This document shows positions 17,611 through 27,582 of a DNA stretch of 64,000 nt, piece by piece (positions within the stretch are counted from its first letter, which is position 1; every line of letters starts with the position of its first letter). The position numbers were made by a program, and so were the translations under genes. The stretch covers positions 620,001 through 684,000 of the forward strand of contig NZ_CP134146.1 in assembly GCF_031583575.1 (NCBI RefSeq), read 5' to 3'. Origin of the DNA: Thalassotalea nanhaiensis (GTDB lineage Bacteria; Pseudomonadota; Gammaproteobacteria; Enterobacterales; Alteromonadaceae). The notes under the pieces were generated by a model. That model ran no database searches, was not told where the DNA came from, and saw nothing but the letters and a program-made list of their open reading frames with translations.

Positions 17611-19077
17611 ATGAATCTTGGCAACACTTTACTTAATACTAAAGCCGTTTTAGTTATTAGCTTGTTTTCACTTTTGATCGTTGATCAAACAAAAGCATTT
17701 GCAGAAAATAAGTCTATTCAATCCGTTACTGAAAAACGTCCCAATATCGTGTTTTTACTGGCGGATGATCTTGGTTACGGTGAGCTTGGTGCTTATGGTC
17801 AAAAGAAAATTAAAACCCCAAACTTAGATAAATTAGCAACAATGGGAATGCGCTTTACTGATTTTTATGCTGGTAATGCCGTATGTGCTCCTTCTCGTGC
17901 CGTCTTGATGACAGGTAAGCACCCTGGACACGCAACTATTCGTGGCAATCAAGGGTACTATGCAGAGCAAAAAACATGGGATCGTGTCGCTCTTAATAAG
18001 GACGAATTAACTTTAGGTGAGTTAATGCAAAACTCTGGATACAACACAGCGTTTATTGGTAAATGGCATTTAGGTGTACCTGAAGATACTTCAACGTGGG
18101 CATCTGCTCGCGGCTTTGATTATGCGGTTCAAGAACAATGGGGACAATCTGATGAAGATACCACTTTTGATGAGCGTGAACATTGGATAAATGGGCAAGA
18201 AAGTAGCAGCTTTTATGACTATACCAAGTTTGATAACTTAGATGAGTTTCGCACTAATTTTGCCATTAAGTTTTTAGATAAACATCAACAAAACCAAGAA
18301 ACTAAAGAACAGCCATTCTTTTTGTTTATGTCTTATAGAGCGCCTCATGGTCATGAATGGACCGTACGTAACGACCAAATGTACAAAGAATATCATTGGC
18401 CAGAAGGCGAGCGTCATCACGCAACTAAAATAACTCTTTGGGATCAGCAAGTAGGTCGATTATTAGATTACCTAAAACACATCGGTGAATTTGATAATAC
18501 CTTAATTGTATTGACCAGCGATAATGGTCCTCATAATGAACATAGCACTACGTCAGGTAAGCATGACTATAAGTTCTTTAACAGTAACGGTCAGTTAACA
18601 GGTTATAAGCGTGACTTATATGAAGGCGGCATTCGTGTACCCCATATTGCCGTTTGGGCAAATAAAATAAAGCCTAATACTGAATCTAAACACATTGGTG
18701 CGTTTCAAGACTTTATGACTACTTTTGCTGACGTTGCTGATGTTAAAGCTCCTTCTGAGTTAGACGGTATATCTTTGTTACCTACTTACCTACAAAAAGG
18801 CAAGCAACAAGAACATCCTTACCTTTACTGGGAAGAACAGCGTAAGTTTGATAATAAACCAAGAAAATCCCTTTTACGCGCTATTCGCCAAGGCAACTGG
18901 AAAGCGGTACAAGTTAATTTAGATCGTCCGATTGAGATCTACAACCTAGAAAATGATATTGACGAAACCGATAATTTAGCTAAGCAATACCCAGAAAAAG
19001 TAAAACACTTTAAGGCATTGTTTGAGCAATCCAGTGTACCTGCAGAGCATTTTCCATTTGCTCATACTGACGAATAG
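17611..19077 (+). CDS. S1-family formylglycine sulfatase (secreted)
   Basis: 488 aa with a signal peptide (cut near AFAEN, about residue 31). The metal Asp pair is at 52-53 (ADDLGYGELG) and the maturation motif is C92-A-P-S-R, followed by TGKHPGHATIRGN, a motif shared with the sulfatase at 23076-24545. GKWHLG (about 150) and TSDNGPHNEH blocks complete the core. The C-terminal part has the usual four-stranded domain, ending with a YNLENDIDETDNLA segment. It is monocistronic, with a strong terminator at 19098-19137. It faces the GH2 gene across a shared upstream region and probably acts on the same oligosaccharides. Confidence 0.92.
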   Translation: MNLGNTLLNTKAVLVISLFSLLIVDQTKAFAENKSIQSVTEKRPNIVFLLADDLGYGELGAYGQKKIKTPNLDKLATMGMRFTDFYAGNAVCAPSRAVLMTGKHPGHATIRGNQGYYAEQKTWDRVALNKDELTLGELMQNSGYNTAFIGKWHLGVPEDTSTWASARGFDYAVQEQWGQSDEDTTFDEREHWINGQESSSFYDYTKFDNLDEFRTNFAIKFLDKHQQNQETKEQPFFLFMSYRAPHGHEWTVRNDQMYKEYHWPEGERHHATKITLWDQQVGRLLDYLKHIGEFDNTLIVLTSDNGPHNEHSTTSGKHDYKFFNSNGQLTGYKRDLYEGGIRVPHIAVWANKIKPNTESKHIGAFQDFMTTFADVADVKAPSELDGISLLPTYLQKGKQQEHPYLYWEEQRKFDNKPRKSLLRAIRQGNWKAVQVNLDRPIEIYNLENDIDETDNLAKQYPEKVKHFKALFEQSSVPAEHFPFAHTDE

Positions 19078-19097
19078 TTAAGCCTAACTACTTTCAA

Positions 19098-19137
19098 AAA
19101 AGCCCAGTGATTAGACAATCACTGGGCTTTTTTTTTA
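19098..19137 (+). terminator. Rho-independent terminator
   Basis: AAAAGCCCAGTGATT pairs with AATCACTGGGCTTTT around the loop AGAC (19113-19116), followed by a long T-run. This is a textbook intrinsic terminator for the sulfatase at 17611. Confidence 0.93.
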
Positions 19138-19223
19138 AAGCTTTACAACTAAAATAATATCATTAGAGTGTTAATAAAGGACTTGCGGGTTCCGCCGTTA
19201 GTTACGTCATAAAGAGTAAGTGA

Positions 19224-19895
19224 ATGAAGTTGATACTTTTGCCAGGTCTGGATGGTACCGGCAACCTTTTCAAGGCTTTGTTAGAGGTATTACCTAACCA
19301 TATTACCTACCAAGTTATTCCGTTATCAGATGAGTGTTTAAACTATTCTGAACAGGCATCACAGATCGCAAACCAAATAGATACCGATGAAATCATCATC
19401 TTAGCAGAATCTTATTCAGGTAAAATTGTGTATGAGTTGTGTAAACTTGATTTGAACATCAAACACATAATATTTGCAGCAAGCTTTATAAGTCGGCCAT
19501 CTTTGATCAGCAAATTTTCGAGTCTATTGCCAATAATTTTAATAAAGAAAAAATTTATACCTAACCAGATATTGAGTAAATTATTTTTTGATTCATATAA
19601 TATGTCCAATAGTGTTTCGGAAGTTTTTGAATCGTTAAATAAAGTGAGCAATGAAACTCTTAGTAGTCGATTGAGTTTGGTTTCGTCTCTTGATGAGCCA
19701 AATGATAGATTTGCGGTAAAGGCTACATATATCCGACCAAGTAATGATTTATTTGTTATGCCTGAATGCATTAAACCTATAAAGAGTACATTTCAACATT
19801 TAGAAGTAATAAATGTTTCTGGAGGGCACTTTATCCTGCAATCTAACCCAGAAAGGTGCAGTGAAATAATACAAACTAAATTCGAAGGGTGGTGA
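19224..19895 (+). CDS. Small alpha/beta-hydrolase
   Basis: 223 aa without a signal peptide, so cytoplasmic. LPGLDGTGNLF (6-16) forms the oxyanion-hole strand turn, AESYSG holds the proposed nucleophile Ser63 at the nucleophile elbow, and SGGHFILQ near the C-terminus supplies the His. The elbow has Ala and Ser in place of the usual two Gly, which some families of this fold allow. The substrate is unknown, and nothing visible ties it to sulfated galactans. It sits between two terminators and so is probably transcribed alone. Confidence 0.75.
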   Translation: MKLILLPGLDGTGNLFKALLEVLPNHITYQVIPLSDECLNYSEQASQIANQIDTDEIIILAESYSGKIVYELCKLDLNIKHIIFAASFISRPSLISKFSSLLPIILIKKKFIPNQILSKLFFDSYNMSNSVSEVFESLNKVSNETLSSRLSLVSSLDEPNDRFAVKATYIRPSNDLFVMPECIKPIKSTFQHLEVINVSGGHFILQSNPERCSEIIQTKFEGW

Positions 19896-19929
19896 CTTAA
19901 TTGCCTGAAATAATTGACTAAAAAAATAA

Positions 19930-19965
19930 AAACGGTATTAGGGCATTGCTGCCCTAATACCGTTT
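19930..19965 (-). terminator. Rho-independent terminator for the TonB-dependent receptor
   Basis: A perfect 15-bp stem, AAACGGTATTAGGGC (19930-19944) and its complement (19951-19965), has a six-base loop. Read on the minus strand it is followed by TTTTATTTTTT, so it ends the receptor transcript. It may also work for the plus-strand hydrolase. Confidence 0.9.
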
Positions 19966-19985
19966 GTGTTAACAGAACTCTAAAA

Positions 19986-22859
19986 TTAGAACTTAGCGCG
20001 TAAGCCTAATGTATAACGAGTTCCTGTGTATTGAATACGACCTAAACGTTCTTCTATATCTAGGTATTCATGGGTCTTTTCATCGGTTAAGTTAATTGCC
20101 GCAAGAGATACCTGGAAGTGCTCAGATATTTTGTACGAAACGCTAGCATCTAACTGACCGTAAGCTTTAACATGTTCAGGGATACCTTCACCATGTTGAT
20201 AACGTGTACCATTTCTTAGTTTCAAGAAGTCATCACGCCAGTTGTAAGCAATTCGCCCTTGAAAGGCATCTTTTTCATAAAAGGCAATGATGTTATATGA
20301 GGTTTCAGAAAAACCTTCTAAACCCGAACTAGGAGCTTTGATACCATCAAGTTCAATGGTTTCAGAGTTATCATCTTCACTGTCTAAGAAGGTTGCATTC
20401 GCTTGAATACCAAAACCACTTAAAAAGCCAGGAAGATAATCAAAGTAGTGTAACGCAGCTAGTTCAACACCATTAATTTTACCGCCATTACGGTTTTCTT
20501 TCTGTGTAATTAATTCAGATAAATTTGAACCATCAGCTAAAGTAACTGTGGAATCTTCCAGTCCGCCATTAACGTAAATATCTGGCGTAGGATCTGAAGT
20601 GGTTTTTTTAGAGATAAAGGTGTCTATATCCTTTGTAAAAAAGTTCACTGCATAAGCACTGCCGTTGTCTTGATAATACTCTAAAGTAAAATCAAACTGG
20701 GTTGCTTCATATGGGTTTAAAAATGGGTTACCACCTGATTGAGCAAAGTTATCAACTCGACTGTCAGTATATTTTCTATCGGTGCCAATATCTGTAATTG
20801 CAGGTAAAGAAATTACCTGCGCACCAGATAATCGAGCTACAAGGTTGTCATTAATATCTAGTTTAAAGTTTGCACTAGGCAATACATTATCATACGAATT
20901 TTCACGCTTAATTTGGCCAGGCTCACTATACATTACATTGAGTAGTTCCTTACCTTCTTCATCGACTTCAACTTCAATTGATAAGCGGTTTTTACCATGA
21001 CCACGTGAGGTAGTTTCCGTGTCTACATAACGAAGACCGACATTACCACTCCAGCTCAAGCCACCAACTTCTCCGGCTAAATTTGCTTGAGCATAAATTG
21101 ATGTTCGTGTTTCTTCGACAGAGGTTGAACGGGTTTCGTCATAATCCTGACGAGGCCAATCTGGCTGCCCTCTAAGCTCTGCCATTGCCGCATGATAAGC
21201 ATCTAAATCAGCTACTATCATAAATTGACGAGGGAAAGTGCCACTTTCTTCAGATAAATAATCTGACGTTGTATTTACCGCAAATATTTCATCAGGTAAA
21301 TCGAACTCTTTACCACAAATAGCTGGCCCCCATGTTGTTTTATCACTAGGGTCTGGTTTATCCCTACAGGCGGTACCTTGTGGAATTCGATAGTCATCTA
21401 CTATTTTTTCGCGATCAAAATAGCTTACACCGGTATCAATAGAGACCAATACTCCGCTATCAATGTTATAACTTACATCAAATTGAACTTCTGTGATCTC
21501 ATCTTCTAATTCTTGATGGACAAGGTTATTAAAATGCGCTCTGGCATTAGCCGGATCAGTATAGTCGATAGGGGTGGTATAAGTGATAATGTCATTATCC
21601 CTCATATCGAAAACATCAGGATTATCTGGTGTTGAATTTGTACCATCTGAGTAATGTGGTACTAAGTCTTCCTGACCAATGTTGGCATCAGCCGTAGAAT
21701 ATGAAACATCAAAATTAAAGGTGAAATCATCCATATAAGCTAAAAGGTTATAACCAATGGCTTGGGTTTCACTGTCTGTTCCCCGAATACCAAATTGACC
21801 ATCAAGGGGTTTTCCGTGATTTTTCTCCCCAGCAATAGCGGTACCTGCGTCTGATGCAATAACGTTCTGCCAACCTTTAACTTGCATTGGCACTTGCATG
21901 CCTTGTTTATTTTCTTGGCGGCTAAAGTCACTGTATAAAAAGTCTATTCTGTGGGTTATATCATCTGATTGAGCAAATTCTAGGGTTGCATTTGCCCCGG
22001 TACGTTCACGTTCTTCTTCAGCTAAGGTAAATTGATAACGCCCCGGAAACCAAAGCTTATTATTTACTTCCTCACCATCAACAATTTTAGTTTCTGGAAC
22101 AACTTCACCACGTTCATCATGAGCACCATCAATATCGCTCACTTTTACTTGATCCCAGCGCTTAGTTTCAACTAAGTCTATTCGGTTAGTGCTTTCTTCG
22201 TGGCTAAAACCTAGTAATACCCCAAATCTATCATCTAAAAAGGTGTTACTGATAATCCCTGAAAATTTAGGACTGTATTCATCTGATAAATCGTTATATT
22301 TACTTTTAATTGAGCCTGCGGCTTGGAAGCCTGGTTTATTCAATGGGCGGGCAGTTTTAATATTAACATAAGCACCCATACTTCCTTCTGGCGTTTTTGC
22401 CATTGGGGTTTTGCTCACTTCAGCACCAGAAATAAGCTCTGATGGTAGTAATTGAAAATCAAGAGAACGAGAAGCGTCGGTAGTCGCTAAAGTTCTTTCG
22501 TTTAGTTGAACAACGTTAAATTTGGGACCAAATCCTCGAATGGTTAGTTTAGAACCTTCACCATTTTCTCGAGAGATAGCGACCCCTGAAATTCTTTGTA
22601 AAGACTCTGCAACATTTTGGTCAGGAAATTTACCTATATCTTCAGCAGCAATACTGTCAATAATGTTAGCAGCATTTCTTTTATTCCCTAGGGCTTCAGT
22701 TAAACTACTTCTAATACCAGTGACCTCTATCACCTCTAGTTCTTCTTCTGCTTGTACAGATGTGACAGCTTGTGTTTCAGATGTTTCTTCCTGAGCAATC
22801 GCGTAGGCAGGCAACTGCAGAGCTGCGAGTAACGCTAAGCTTATTTTAGACTTTTTCAT
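19986..22859 (-). CDS. TonB-dependent receptor (oligosaccharide importer)
   Basis: 957 aa outer-membrane receptor. A signal peptide (cut after AIAQ, residue 23) is followed by a TonB-box-like segment, LEVIEVTGIR (about 41-50). The plug domain has IGKFPDQNVAESLQRISGV and LTIRGFGPKFNVVQLN, and a long beta-barrel ends in LGLRAKF with the terminal Phe. The plug wording is typical of the Xanthomonas/Caulobacter-type TonB receptors that import glycans. It is the only outer-membrane importer in the window. It lies 216 bp after a sulfatase in the same orientation and probably has its own promoter in that gap. Substrate preference is inferred from neighbours: sulfated galactan oligosaccharides. Confidence 0.93.
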   Translation of the reverse strand: MKKSKISLALLAALQLPAYAIAQEETSETQAVTSVQAEEELEVIEVTGIRSSLTEALGNKRNAANIIDSIAAEDIGKFPDQNVAESLQRISGVAISRENGEGSKLTIRGFGPKFNVVQLNERTLATTDASRSLDFQLLPSELISGAEVSKTPMAKTPEGSMGAYVNIKTARPLNKPGFQAAGSIKSKYNDLSDEYSPKFSGIISNTFLDDRFGVLLGFSHEESTNRIDLVETKRWDQVKVSDIDGAHDERGEVVPETKIVDGEEVNNKLWFPGRYQFTLAEEERERTGANATLEFAQSDDITHRIDFLYSDFSRQENKQGMQVPMQVKGWQNVIASDAGTAIAGEKNHGKPLDGQFGIRGTDSETQAIGYNLLAYMDDFTFNFDVSYSTADANIGQEDLVPHYSDGTNSTPDNPDVFDMRDNDIITYTTPIDYTDPANARAHFNNLVHQELEDEITEVQFDVSYNIDSGVLVSIDTGVSYFDREKIVDDYRIPQGTACRDKPDPSDKTTWGPAICGKEFDLPDEIFAVNTTSDYLSEESGTFPRQFMIVADLDAYHAAMAELRGQPDWPRQDYDETRSTSVEETRTSIYAQANLAGEVGGLSWSGNVGLRYVDTETTSRGHGKNRLSIEVEVDEEGKELLNVMYSEPGQIKRENSYDNVLPSANFKLDINDNLVARLSGAQVISLPAITDIGTDRKYTDSRVDNFAQSGGNPFLNPYEATQFDFTLEYYQDNGSAYAVNFFTKDIDTFISKKTTSDPTPDIYVNGGLEDSTVTLADGSNLSELITQKENRNGGKINGVELAALHYFDYLPGFLSGFGIQANATFLDSEDDNSETIELDGIKAPSSGLEGFSETSYNIIAFYEKDAFQGRIAYNWRDDFLKLRNGTRYQHGEGIPEHVKAYGQLDASVSYKISEHFQVSLAAINLTDEKTHEYLDIEERLGRIQYTGTRYTLGLRAKF

Positions 22860-23075
22860 GATATTCCCAATTTTTATGTATGGCTTTAGTGCTTTTTAAC
22901 CATTTATAATTTTTATACTGCTAACGGTCATTACGCCGTAGCTTATTTTTGTATGCTTAAATAAAGTGCAACAATAATTTAACAAGTTTAAGTTATTGTT
23001 GCAATACTTATATTATTTATAATACAAAACAATTGTGCTTTAGTTGGAGGCAATCAAAGGTCTTTGTTGATCAGG

Positions 23076-24545
23076 TTAATTTTTGCTTTTATTTTTCCAA
23101 GGATTAGCAAGTTTTTTAAGTGAAAATTCAGGATGAGCGCTTCTGGCGTTTTCAAGAAGCGCTTTTAATTCATCAAATTTTTCTGGCATTTGTGCGATCA
23201 AGTTATGATGCTCGCCAATATCTTCGTCTAAATTGTATAATTCGAACTTATTAGGGTATTTTTTAACAAGCTTCCAGTTATCTTTTCTTAATGCTTGTAG
23301 CGGCCCTTCTTTTTCATTAAATTCCCAGTACAAATAGTTATGTTTTGCTTGCTCTTGTTGACCAGTAAGGGCGTTAACAAATGAAATGCCATCGGTGTTT
23401 GCACAAGCCTGCGACTTTTTATCCATGCTTAAATCGCACAATGTCGCGAAATAATCCCAAAAGGCTGATGCATGTTCACTGGTCGTGCCGGCTTTAATTT
23501 TATCAGGCCAGCGAGCAATAAATGGCACACGAATACCACCTTCATATAAATCGCGTTTTTTGCCGCGCAGCGGACCATTACTGTTGAAGAATCCATTGTC
23601 GTATTCATGACCGTTGTCACTGGTAAAAATTACCAATGTATTATCATCAATACCTTGCTCTTTAAGGGTGTTCATAACTTTACCTATGTCTCTATCCATC
23701 CTTGAGATCATGGCTGCATAGGTGACATTGCCTTCAGGATCATTACGATAATGGCCATCAGTATTTAATTTACGTTTTGGCCAACCTAAGTTTTTGTATT
23801 GGCTTTTAGCATCTTCAGGCACTGTTAAAGCAAGGTGGGGAATGGTATAGGCTAAATAAAGAAAAAATGGTTGTTGTTTGTCGGTATTACTCTGCTTGAT
23901 ATAGTCCAATGCCTTGGTAGTAAATAAGTCGTGAGTATATTGGCCCTTGTTTTTTAAATAGTCATTTCCAACTAATGGATATTCGCTGTTATTTTCAAAC
24001 AAAGTCGGCCAATAGTAGTGATGGGCTGCAAGGTGAGTTTTATAACCAAAAAAGTAATCAAACCCTTGAGCATTAGGCATGGCGTCAAGGTTTGTGGGAA
24101 CCTCTTCTGCCATTCCCCACTTACCAACTACCGCGGTGCGATAACCATTTTTTTGCAACATAGTGGCAAAGGTGGTGTCTTGTTTTGATAAGTCGACTGG
24201 TTTGCCGCTATCTGTCCATTTTGGATTACCGCGTATGCTGGAGTGACCCGAATGTAGCCCGGTCAGCAAACTTGCTCTTGAAGGGCCACATACGGTGGAA
24301 CCTGCATAATGCTGAGTAAACTTAATGCCTTCTTTAGCAAGTACATTCAAGGTTGGCGTCTTGGTATATTGTTGCCCATAAGGTTCAATGTCACCGTAGC
24401 CTAAATCATCGGCAACAATTAAAATAATGTTAGGTTTGATTTCTACATTACTGATATTGCTAGCATAGCAATTAAAGGTAAAAACTGCTGTTATGGCTGC
24501 TAATTTTATGAGCGAATATTTGATTGAATTAGTCTTAGGTTTCAT
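23076..24545 (-). CDS. S1-family formylglycine sulfatase (secreted)
   Basis: 489 aa with a signal peptide ending around residue 28 (NCYAS). The Asp pair is at 46-47 (ADDLGYGD) and the maturation motif is C86-G-P-S-R, followed by TGLHSGHSSIRGN, which groups it with the sulfatase at 17611. The block usually written GKWHLG reads GKWGMA here (about 142-147), so the conserved active-site His of that block is replaced by Gly. This is a notable change for catalysis or specificity. FTSDNGHEYDNGF is intact. It belongs to the minus-strand run between the GH2 at 24632 and the receptor. Confidence 0.9.
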   Translation of the reverse strand: MKPKTNSIKYSLIKLAAITAVFTFNCYASNISNVEIKPNIILIVADDLGYGDIEPYGQQYTKTPTLNVLAKEGIKFTQHYAGSTVCGPSRASLLTGLHSGHSSIRGNPKWTDSGKPVDLSKQDTTFATMLQKNGYRTAVVGKWGMAEEVPTNLDAMPNAQGFDYFFGYKTHLAAHHYYWPTLFENNSEYPLVGNDYLKNKGQYTHDLFTTKALDYIKQSNTDKQQPFFLYLAYTIPHLALTVPEDAKSQYKNLGWPKRKLNTDGHYRNDPEGNVTYAAMISRMDRDIGKVMNTLKEQGIDDNTLVIFTSDNGHEYDNGFFNSNGPLRGKKRDLYEGGIRVPFIARWPDKIKAGTTSEHASAFWDYFATLCDLSMDKKSQACANTDGISFVNALTGQQEQAKHNYLYWEFNEKEGPLQALRKDNWKLVKKYPNKFELYNLDEDIGEHHNLIAQMPEKFDELKALLENARSAHPEFSLKKLANPWKNKSKN

Positions 24546-24631
24546 CGTATTCCTGGTGCAATAAATTTAATAAAAAGCGCGACACAACTTAATGATTTCG
24601 CGCTTAACTTTAACTACAGTATGTGAGTTGT

Positions 24632-27556
24632 TTAACGATTGGTGATATAACTTAGGATGTTTATCAATAGCGTATCAGCTACCGGGTCTTTACCTAGGTT
24701 TGGCACAATCTGCATTGTCGATAAAATTAACTTACCTTTACCAAAATCAACTTCCGATAAATCAGACCCAACCCAAACATCACCCGTACCTTTATAATGG
24801 CGCTTCATCAGGGTCATATCAGGGAAATTATCATTAGCAACAAGCGTAACAATTGGCTTGGCTTTTAAATCGACCATACTAATTTTAGGGCGTACATTTT
24901 CATATATGCCTTGCATAGCTTTGTTAACTGGAAGGTTATTAAATACAGGGTGATCGCTAACAACATGACTCATGCCAGCCCATAAACCTGTCGATGCCTT
25001 CATCTTGATAGATAATGGCATATGTACTGCAGAGCCTTTACTTAACACACCACTTTTCCATTTAGGGCCAATATATGGGAACTGAATATAGGTAACAATT
25101 CCACCTTTGTTAGCAAACGCTTTTAATTGCTTGTTAAGCGTTTTTTGCTTTTTGTTAGGCTTGCTTGCCATTGCAACAACTACTGGAGTATCAATGCTGG
25201 TGTTGTCATTAAAATCACTAAATGAAATTTGGTTATCGCTTAAGAATGCGCGTAAATTACCGGTTTGATCGGCAAGGGCAAAAGTGCCAATGTTGTTATC
25301 CTTACTGGTAGCAAACACGTTAAAATCATAGGTATAGTCAGCGATGGTGTTACCATGTTTATCGGTAACTTTGGCATCAACAATATACTTGCCTGAGAGA
25401 GTACTAGTGTCGATACTGTGTTCTAGTAAGGTTGATATGCGCGCTGCAAAGTTGATTTCTTTTTTGCTTTGCCAAACTTGTTTACCAGCTGAGTCACTAA
25501 CAACTACATGTAATGTGCCTTTTACCGATTTTAAATCGTTGACGCCTTGCACTAATACCTCAACGTTTTCACCTGCATATGCGCTATATGGAAATGTTCT
25601 GATTGATAAAATACGCGGTTGGTTTGCTGCCTTTGTACGCTCATATACTTGTGGTTTGGGATCGCGCCATAAATCTAATAAACCAGCACCCATGATCCAG
25701 TCACCGCCAGTTAAGGCGTGCACACAATAGCCGGTAACATTTGGATTTAAGCGAGTTGCTTCAATCATGCGGGCATTGGCTTTACCATGAATTTCTTGTT
25801 GTTCAGTGAAGAATTCTTGTGGCGTCTTATAAATGTCAGCAAGGTCAGATTGCAATACCTTGTTTAATTGGCTGCCAAGTTGTTTGTGATAGCGAGTTGG
25901 CGGCACAATAGGGTTGCCTTGTTCACTAAACCGTTTATTTACCTTGTCAAAATCAACATAACTGCCATAGCCAAGCTCAGACACAAATGAAGTAACACCG
26001 GGTTTTAAATTATGGCCGATTGGCTTGCCTTTGATACCAAATGCTTCACGTTCTTCCTTGGTGTAACCCACGCCTAAAAATTTATCAAACCATGCGTTGG
26101 TCATGTTAGGGCCAGGGTAGGTATGGACATCGTTAAAACTAACAAAGTTTTTCTCATTTGGTAAAAATACTTTAGCACCAAATGCCCAGCCACCAGACTC
26201 ATCTAAAATTAAACGACTTGGGTCTAAATCACGAGCCATCATTGATGTTTCTTGCATCATTTGTTTTAAAATAGGACGTCTTACTTCGTTATATAACTCC
26301 CACATTACAATACTGGCACGGTTACGATCACGCTTGATTGTTTTACCAATTTCACTAACAACTCGCTTAGGTAAATCTGGTGTATTTACCGGTAAATCCA
26401 TACACTCGAGCGCAGGAGAACCAATTACCAAAACGCCCATTTCGTCAGCCAAATCTAGCCACTGAGGAGGTGGTGGACGTCGCCATGGACGGATCATATT
26501 AAAGCCAGCTTCTTTAGCTAGTTTGATTTCTTTTCTTGCTAATTCCATATCAACAGGTGTTGCTACACCTACCGGATAAACGCCTTCTAAGAACACTGAT
26601 TTAACGTAAATTTCATCACCATTTAAATGGAAACGTTTATCTTTTACGGTAAATTCACGCAAGCCGAAGCGCTCGCTAACGCTGTCACTTAAGGCATTGT
26701 TTCGATTAATATTAACTCTAATATCATAAAGGTTCGGGCTATCTGGCGACCATGCTTTGGCATTGGGAATTACAATGTCTGTGGTTAAGCTGTTTTTACC
26801 AGGGGTGAAGGTTGTGTTAATTTGCTTGGTAACAATTAACTTGTCTGACTGATGCTCTCTAATTTCAATATCGACGATATTTTCACTGTCATAAACATCA
26901 TAATTAGTGGCAGAAACAGTAACATTGGCAGACTGATTTGCTAAATCTGGTTGCACATAAACATCGCTTATATACGATTTGTCAGTAACAACAACACGTA
27001 CTGATTGCCAAATTCCACCGGTAATACCGCCACGCCATTGTGGTGTTTCCATTGCACCCATGCCATCAATTACTTTGTCGGTATCAAGTAAAATAGGACC
27101 AAGTACCCGTAAAGTTAATACGTTTTCTTTATCAAAATTCAACATAGAATCAACGCGAAAACTAAATGGTGTAAAACCACCTTCATGCACACCAACTACA
27201 TGGTCGTTTAAGTATACTTCGGCACGATAATTGACCGCATCAAAGGAGATATGAGCAATTTTATTTTGCCATTCTATAGGAGCATTGAAAGTACGGCGAT
27301 AAACGGCAACACCCTCATAGTCTTTTTCAATTCTCTCCCAAACACTTGGTACTTCAATGTTACGAATATCTTTATGTGCTAAAAAGTTACTGTTTTTATA
27401 GGTTTTGTTGGCTCTACTTTGATTATCTTTATCAAAAATTATTTGCCAAGTACCATCAAGAGACAGGGTGTTTTGATGACTTTTTTGTGCGTAAACAGTG
27501 GTGTTGCCAACAATAGTAAGTGTTAATAGCAAAACCATCTTGAGTATATGTTTCAC
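24632..27556 (-). CDS. GH2 family glycoside hydrolase, large, secreted
   Basis: 974 aa with a signal peptide (cut after VYAQ, residue 24). A jelly-roll sugar-binding domain (about 30-200) and an Ig-like domain lead to a TIM barrel with acid/base Glu424 (ELYNEVRRP) and nucleophile Glu527 (VSELGYGSY). After the barrel come another Ig-like segment (about 650-750) and a C-terminal alpha/beta-looking region (about 780-970, with KAFANKGGIVTYIQFP) that resembles a glutamine-amidotransferase or trimerisation-type fold and is unusual for GH2. It starts 26 bp after the aldehyde dehydrogenase stop (minus strand), so a periplasmic hydrolase is co-transcribed with cytoplasmic anhydrosugar genes. Confidence 0.87.
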   Translation of the reverse strand: MKHILKMVLLLTLTIVGNTTVYAQKSHQNTLSLDGTWQIIFDKDNQSRANKTYKNSNFLAHKDIRNIEVPSVWERIEKDYEGVAVYRRTFNAPIEWQNKIAHISFDAVNYRAEVYLNDHVVGVHEGGFTPFSFRVDSMLNFDKENVLTLRVLGPILLDTDKVIDGMGAMETPQWRGGITGGIWQSVRVVVTDKSYISDVYVQPDLANQSANVTVSATNYDVYDSENIVDIEIREHQSDKLIVTKQINTTFTPGKNSLTTDIVIPNAKAWSPDSPNLYDIRVNINRNNALSDSVSERFGLREFTVKDKRFHLNGDEIYVKSVFLEGVYPVGVATPVDMELARKEIKLAKEAGFNMIRPWRRPPPPQWLDLADEMGVLVIGSPALECMDLPVNTPDLPKRVVSEIGKTIKRDRNRASIVMWELYNEVRRPILKQMMQETSMMARDLDPSRLILDESGGWAFGAKVFLPNEKNFVSFNDVHTYPGPNMTNAWFDKFLGVGYTKEEREAFGIKGKPIGHNLKPGVTSFVSELGYGSYVDFDKVNKRFSEQGNPIVPPTRYHKQLGSQLNKVLQSDLADIYKTPQEFFTEQQEIHGKANARMIEATRLNPNVTGYCVHALTGGDWIMGAGLLDLWRDPKPQVYERTKAANQPRILSIRTFPYSAYAGENVEVLVQGVNDLKSVKGTLHVVVSDSAGKQVWQSKKEINFAARISTLLEHSIDTSTLSGKYIVDAKVTDKHGNTIADYTYDFNVFATSKDNNIGTFALADQTGNLRAFLSDNQISFSDFNDNTSIDTPVVVAMASKPNKKQKTLNKQLKAFANKGGIVTYIQFPYIGPKWKSGVLSKGSAVHMPLSIKMKASTGLWAGMSHVVSDHPVFNNLPVNKAMQGIYENVRPKISMVDLKAKPIVTLVANDNFPDMTLMKRHYKGTGDVWVGSDLSEVDFGKGKLILSTMQIVPNLGKDPVADTLLINILSYITNR

Positions 27557-27582
27557 GGAGAGACTTCCTTTACTTATTCTTT

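Noticed and set aside
19412-19771. 119-codon open frame on the minus strand
   Set aside because: Antisense to the alpha/beta hydrolase, whose nucleophile elbow and His motif are intact; no family resemblance.
25344-25730. 128-codon open frame on the plus strand
   Set aside because: Antisense shadow of the GH2 gene at 24632-27556, with no ribosome-binding site or motif.
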